This document shows positions 5,730 through 8,118 of a DNA stretch of 8,118 nucleotides, piece by piece. Each line of letters begins with the position of its first letter. The first letter of the stretch is position 1. This DNA comes from an uncultured Burkholderiales bacterium (GTDB lineage Bacteria > Pseudomonadota > Gammaproteobacteria > Burkholderiales > Burkholderiaceae_D), in assembly GCA_937872165.1 (NCBI GenBank), contig CALMOR010000109.1:1364-9481 (forward strand), read 5' to 3'. The position numbers and the translations under genes are program-made. The notes beneath the pieces are model-generated. The model saw only the letters and a program-made list of their open reading frames with translations, ran no database searches and was not told where the DNA came from.

Positions 5730-6560
5730 TCAGATGCGGAAGGAGTTCGTCGCCACCGACCCTCCGCCGCTCTCTTCGGTCGACACCGAACGCAGTCCGT
5801 CGACCCAGGTCGAGGCCGGCAGGCGCAGCGCTTTCGCGACGACCATCGCACGCTCGCTCAGCGCGGTCCAGCGAACCGTCAGCGGCGGTCCGTTGAACGC
5901 GAGCGCGACCCGGTTGCCGTCGTGGACTTCCGGCAACGCGACGACCCGTCCGTCGAAGGCCGCTCGCAGCGCGCGCAGGTTCCGTGCGAAGCTCGCGTGC
6001 ACGCCGAACAGGTTGACCGTGACCATGCCGGGCGAGCGCAGGCAGGCCCGGCACGCGGCATAGAAGGCCTCGGACTCGAGCACCGGGCCGCGCGCGGTCG
6101 CGTCGTAGAGATCGATCTGCAACGCGTCGAGCGAGCCGTGGTTCGACGGGTCCTCGACATAGGTCTCGGCGTCGGCGTTCAGGACCGCGAGTCGCGCGTC
6201 GTCGTCGGGCAGGCCGAACATCGAACGTGCCGCGACGATCACCGCGGGATTGAGTTCGACGGCCGTGACCCGGGCCTGCGGATAGCGGCGATGGCAGAAC
6301 TTCGTCAGCGCCGCGGCGCCGAGTCCGAGCTGGGCGATGGCTGCGGGACGCTCGACGAAGAGCGACCACGCCATCATCTGCTGCGCGTACTCGAGCTCGA
6401 TCGCGTCGGGCCTGGCGAGACGCATCGCACCCTGGATCCACTCGGTGCCGAAGTGCAGGTAACGCACGCCGTCCTCTTCCGAGAACGTGACGGGGGCATA
6501 GACGATGCGACGTCGCGCGGGCGCGGCATCGCTCGCGCGACGTCGCGACGCCCCCTTCAT
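5730..6560 (-). CDS. Spermidine-synthase-like (SpeE-fold) methyltransferase-type protein
   Basis: A 276-residue protein with the Rossmann fold of the spermidine synthase family. RYLHFGTEWIQGAMRL (33-48) and IELEYAQQMMAWSLF (54-68) match the substrate-lid side of the family. The nucleotide-binding motif I is AQLGLGAAALTKFC (76-89), not the GGGDGG of true SpeE. VTAVELNP (98-105) gives the ribose-binding acidic residue E102, NADAETYV (128-135) gives D130, and DALQIDLYDA (145-154) corresponds to the SpeE segment that carries the catalytic Asp. The N-terminal beta domain of true SpeE is short or absent. These changes suggest a spermidine-synthase-like protein whose substrate is unknown, so I give no symbol. 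The ATG overlaps the stop of the upstream glycosylase gene as ATGA, which implies translational coupling. No Shine-Dalgarno sequence is seen. Confidence 0.8.
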   Translation of the reverse strand: MKGASRRRASDAAPARRRIVYAPVTFSEEDGVRYLHFGTEWIQGAMRLARPDAIELEYAQQMMAWSLFVERPAAIAQLGLGAAALTKFCHRRYPQARVTAVELNPAVIVAARSMFGLPDDDARLAVLNADAETYVEDPSNHGSLDALQIDLYDATARGPVLESEAFYAACRACLRSPGMVTVNLFGVHASFARNLRALRAAFDGRVVALPEVHDGNRVALAFNGPPLTVRWTALSERAMVVAKALRLPASTWVDGLRSVSTEESGGGSVATNSFRI

Positions 6561-7081
6561 CTGAGCGCGTCGCGCAGCGCCGCGTCCCAGGCGGCCTGCT
6601 TGACCGCGAGGCTGTGGGTCGCGTTGGCCGGACTCGACGACGGAAGGCGGACCAGCCGGCAGCGCGACGCCTCGGAGATCGCCGCGACCCGCTTCAGGTA
6701 CGACGCGGACTTGCCGCCGTTGAACGCGATCGTCGCGATGCGAGGGCAACGGCGCAGCAGCGCGCCGATGTCGTTGGCGACCTCGGCGCGGATCGCGCTG
6801 TCGAGGCTGCCTTTGCGCTCGCAGCGGGCGATGACGTCCCATACCGCGATGCCGTGGCTCGCGAGGCGTTCGACGCGCCGTCGATAGTCGAGCGCCTCGA
6901 GCGACTCGCCGACGACGCCGCCGACGAGGCGCCAGAAGTGGTTGCGCGGATGCCCGTAATACTGCTGGGCGATCAGCGAGGCCTGGCCCGGGAAGCTGCC
7001 GAGGACGAGCACGCGGGCCCGTTCGTCGGCGATCGGCGCGAGTCCTGCGAGTCCGGTCGATCCTGCCAGCGTCGCTTCCAA
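6557..7081 (-). CDS. DNA-deoxyinosine (hypoxanthine-DNA) glycosylase, UDG superfamily family 6
   Basis: A 174-residue protein from a TTG start. It should remove hypoxanthine, the deamination product of adenine, from DNA as the first step of base excision repair. The family signature is clear: VLVLGSFPG (24-32), then SLIAQQYYGHPRNHFW (35-50), where N47 is, as best I can place it, the reported active-site Asn. IAVWDVIARCERKGSLD (78-94), TIAFNGGKSA (117-126) and the second UDG motif LPSSSPAN (147-154) follow. The frame is open to a GTG at 7159, which would give 200 residues. I prefer TTG at 7081 because AGGA lies 6 nt before it, because homologs as I recall them start shortly before the LAPIAD-like segment, and because the GTG would leave only 5 nt to the divergent gene. 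The stop overlaps the next gene's start. Confidence 0.88.
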   Translation of the reverse strand: MEATLAGSTGLAGLAPIADERARVLVLGSFPGQASLIAQQYYGHPRNHFWRLVGGVVGESLEALDYRRRVERLASHGIAVWDVIARCERKGSLDSAIRAEVANDIGALLRRCPRIATIAFNGGKSASYLKRVAAISEASRCRLVRLPSSSPANATHSLAVKQAAWDAALRDALR

Positions 7082-7164
7082 ATCGGTTCCTGTCGAAGTC
7101 CGTCGCGACTTCGGAGCGCGAAGATCGCTACGATAGTCGTCATCCCCAGCCGTCCTCACACCCG
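7082..7164. promoter_or_regulatory. Divergent promoter/operator region between glycosylase and guanine deaminase
   Basis: This gap of 83 nt contains a possible plus-strand -10 box, TACGAT (7129-7134), and an overlapping minus-strand one, TATCGT (7135-7130). No good -35 boxes are visible. Three related elements are packed beside them: CGAAGTC (7094-7100), its inverted copy GACTTCG (7107-7113), and CGAAGATCG (7119-7127), a direct copy with one inserted A. The second and third form a stem, GCGACTTCG with CGAAG-A-TCGC (7105-7128), with one bulged A. This looks like a shared control region with operator sites, but it is inferred from pattern only. Confidence 0.4.
7088..7091 (-). promoter_or_regulatory. 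Ribosome binding site supporting the TTG start of the glycosylase
   Basis: On the minus strand this reads AGGA, 6 nt before the TTG codon at 7081-7079. No similar site precedes the GTG alternative at 7159. Confidence 0.55.
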
Positions 7165-8118
7165 ATGCCGCCGACTCCCTTGCCTTCCCTGTCGCCTTCG
7201 GCCTTCGCGCTCCGCGCGGCGGCCCTGACGCTGCGCGACGATCCCTTCGTCGTCGGTGACGAAGCGGCGCTGCATCACGAGACCGACGCGTTGATCGTGA
7301 TCGACGAGGGTCGCATCGTCGCGTTCGGCGACCATCGCGCGTTGTCCTCGCAGGTGCCCGCGGGACTGCCGGTCACGACCTATCGCGATGCGCTGATCGT
7401 TCCCGGCTTCATCGACGCGCACGTCCATTATCCGCAAACCCAGATCATCGGCGCCGGCGGCAAGCGGCTGATCGACTGGCTCAACCACTACACGTTCGCC
7501 GCCGAGAGCCAGTTCGCCGATCACGCGCACGCGCGCCGCGTCGCCGACCTGTTCCTCGACGCGTGCCTGTCGCACGGGACGACGACGGCCTCGGTCTATT
7601 GCACCGTCCACCCGCAGTCGGTCGACGCGTTCTTCGAGGCCGCCGAGGCACGCAAGCTGCGGATGAACGCCGGCAAGACGCTGATGGATCGTCACGCGCC
7701 CGAAGCACTGCTCGATACGGCGCGGAGCGGCTACGACGATTCGCGCGCGCTGATCGAACGCTGGCGCGGCCGCGGCCGCCTCGGCTACGCGATCACGCCG
7801 CGCTTCGCGGTGACCAGCACGCCCGAGCAGCTCGAGCTGGCCGGGACGCTTCTCGCCGAGAATCCCGACGCCTGGTGCCAGAGCCACATCTCCGAGCAGC
7901 TCGACGAGGTCGCGTGGATCGCGGAACTGTTCCCGCAACGCCTCGACTACCTCGACGTCTACGACCACTACGGCCTGCTCGGTCCGCGCACGCTGCTCGG
8001 CCACGGCATCCACCTCGGCGAGCGGGAATGGCAGCGTTGCCACGACAGCGGCACCAGCATCGTCCACTGCCCGACCTCGAACGCGTTCCTCGGCAGCGGC
8101 CTCTTCGACTGGTCGATG
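7165..8118 (+). CDS. guaD: Guanine deaminase (3' truncated by window edge)
   Basis: The first 318 residues of an amidohydrolase of roughly 430-440 residues, cut off by the right edge. It deaminates guanine to xanthine and ammonia in purine catabolism or salvage. The signature PGFIDAHVHYPQTQ (80-93) contains zinc ligands H86 and H88 and the substrate-binding QTQ. Further family motifs are the SHGTTTASVYCTVHP stretch (136-150), MNAGKTLMDRHAP (167-179), the ITPRFAVT segment (210-217) that contacts guanine, SHISE (240-244) with zinc ligand H241 and catalytic E244, and LLGHGIHL (277-284) with zinc ligand H280. The last metal-binding Asp lies beyond the window. The ATG at 7165 gives a normal N-terminus (ALRAAALTLRDDPF), although no Shine-Dalgarno sequence precedes it. 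The gene is divergent from the hypoxanthine-DNA glycosylase. Confidence 0.95.
   Translation, partial: MPPTPLPSLSPSAFALRAAALTLRDDPFVVGDEAALHHETDALIVIDEGRIVAFGDHRALSSQVPAGLPVTTYRDALIVPGFIDAHVHYPQTQIIGAGGKRLIDWLNHYTFAAESQFADHAHARRVADLFLDACLSHGTTTASVYCTVHPQSVDAFFEAAEARKLRMNAGKTLMDRHAPEALLDTARSGYDDSRALIERWRGRGRLGYAITPRFAVTSTPEQLELAGTLLAENPDAWCQSHISEQLDEVAWIAELFPQRLDYLDVYDHYGLLGPRTLLGHGIHLGEREWQRCHDSGTSIVHCPTSNAFLGSGLFDWSM

Noticed and set aside
6561..6842. N-terminal extension of the spermidine-synthase-like frame
   Set aside because: It is an Arg-rich reading of the glycosylase gene in another frame. The ATGA overlap at 6557-6560 gives a normal coupled start.
7156..8067. Open frame of 303 residues antisense to guanine deaminase
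   Set aside because: No recognisable domain; the plus strand has all zinc and substrate motifs of guanine deaminase.
1..8118. CRISPR arrays, tRNA or rRNA genes, insertion sequences, integrases, toxin-antitoxin or defence genes
   Set aside because: I saw no spaced direct repeats, transposase-like frames, or cloverleaf or rRNA-like sequence; all large gaps are short and all strong frames belong to other families.

Overview
The window is very GC-rich and dense in genes, with G/C-ending codons throughout. All the proteins look like chromosomal housekeeping or envelope genes. The combination of a MoxR ATPase with a CoxE-like VWA protein, a glycine-zipper protein, a WXXGXW lipoprotein, a GspE/PilB-type ATPase, a spermidine-synthase-like protein and a family 6 DNA-deoxyinosine glycosylase suggests a betaproteobacterium, most likely Burkholderiales. 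This placement rests on remembered family resemblance, not on a search. I see no rRNA, tRNA, CRISPR array, insertion sequence or phage gene.

Layout, left to right. (1) A plus-strand cluster at 2-2262 holds the C-terminal end of a MoxR-type AAA+ ATPase, a RimL-like GNAT acetyltransferase and a CoxE-like VWA protein. The gaps are 28 and 34 nt, so this is probably one operon: a MoxR/VWA chaperone-like module with an acetyltransferase between its two core genes. (2) A 242-nt gap containing two inverted repeats leads to a membrane-anchored glycine-zipper protein (2505-3170). (3) Two tandem hairpins, the second terminator-like, separate it from a tryptophan-rich WXXGXW lipoprotein (3257-3823) built from two gapless 63-residue repeats. 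(4) That gene converges, 18 nt apart, on a minus-strand GspE/PilB-family ATPase (3842-5629), which has a perfect TATAAT just upstream. (5) Further upstream on the minus strand is a two-gene unit: a hypoxanthine-DNA glycosylase (most likely 6557-7081, TTG start) whose stop overlaps, as ATGA, the start of a spermidine-synthase-like protein (5730-6560). (6) Diverging from it, and running off the right edge, is a guanine deaminase (7165-8118, partial).

Functional threads. The glycosylase and the guanine deaminase both deal with deaminated purines, one in DNA and one as the free base. They share an intergenic region with three copies of a short CGAAGTC-like element. The glycine-zipper protein and the WXXGXW lipoprotein are both envelope proteins. 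The GspE-like ATPase has no visible pilus or secretion partners here.

I found no clear new defence or mobile system. The most interesting items are the acetyltransferase inside the MoxR/VWA pair, the shared control region between glycosylase and deaminase with its start-codon question, the duplicated lipoprotein and the degenerate spermidine-synthase fold.
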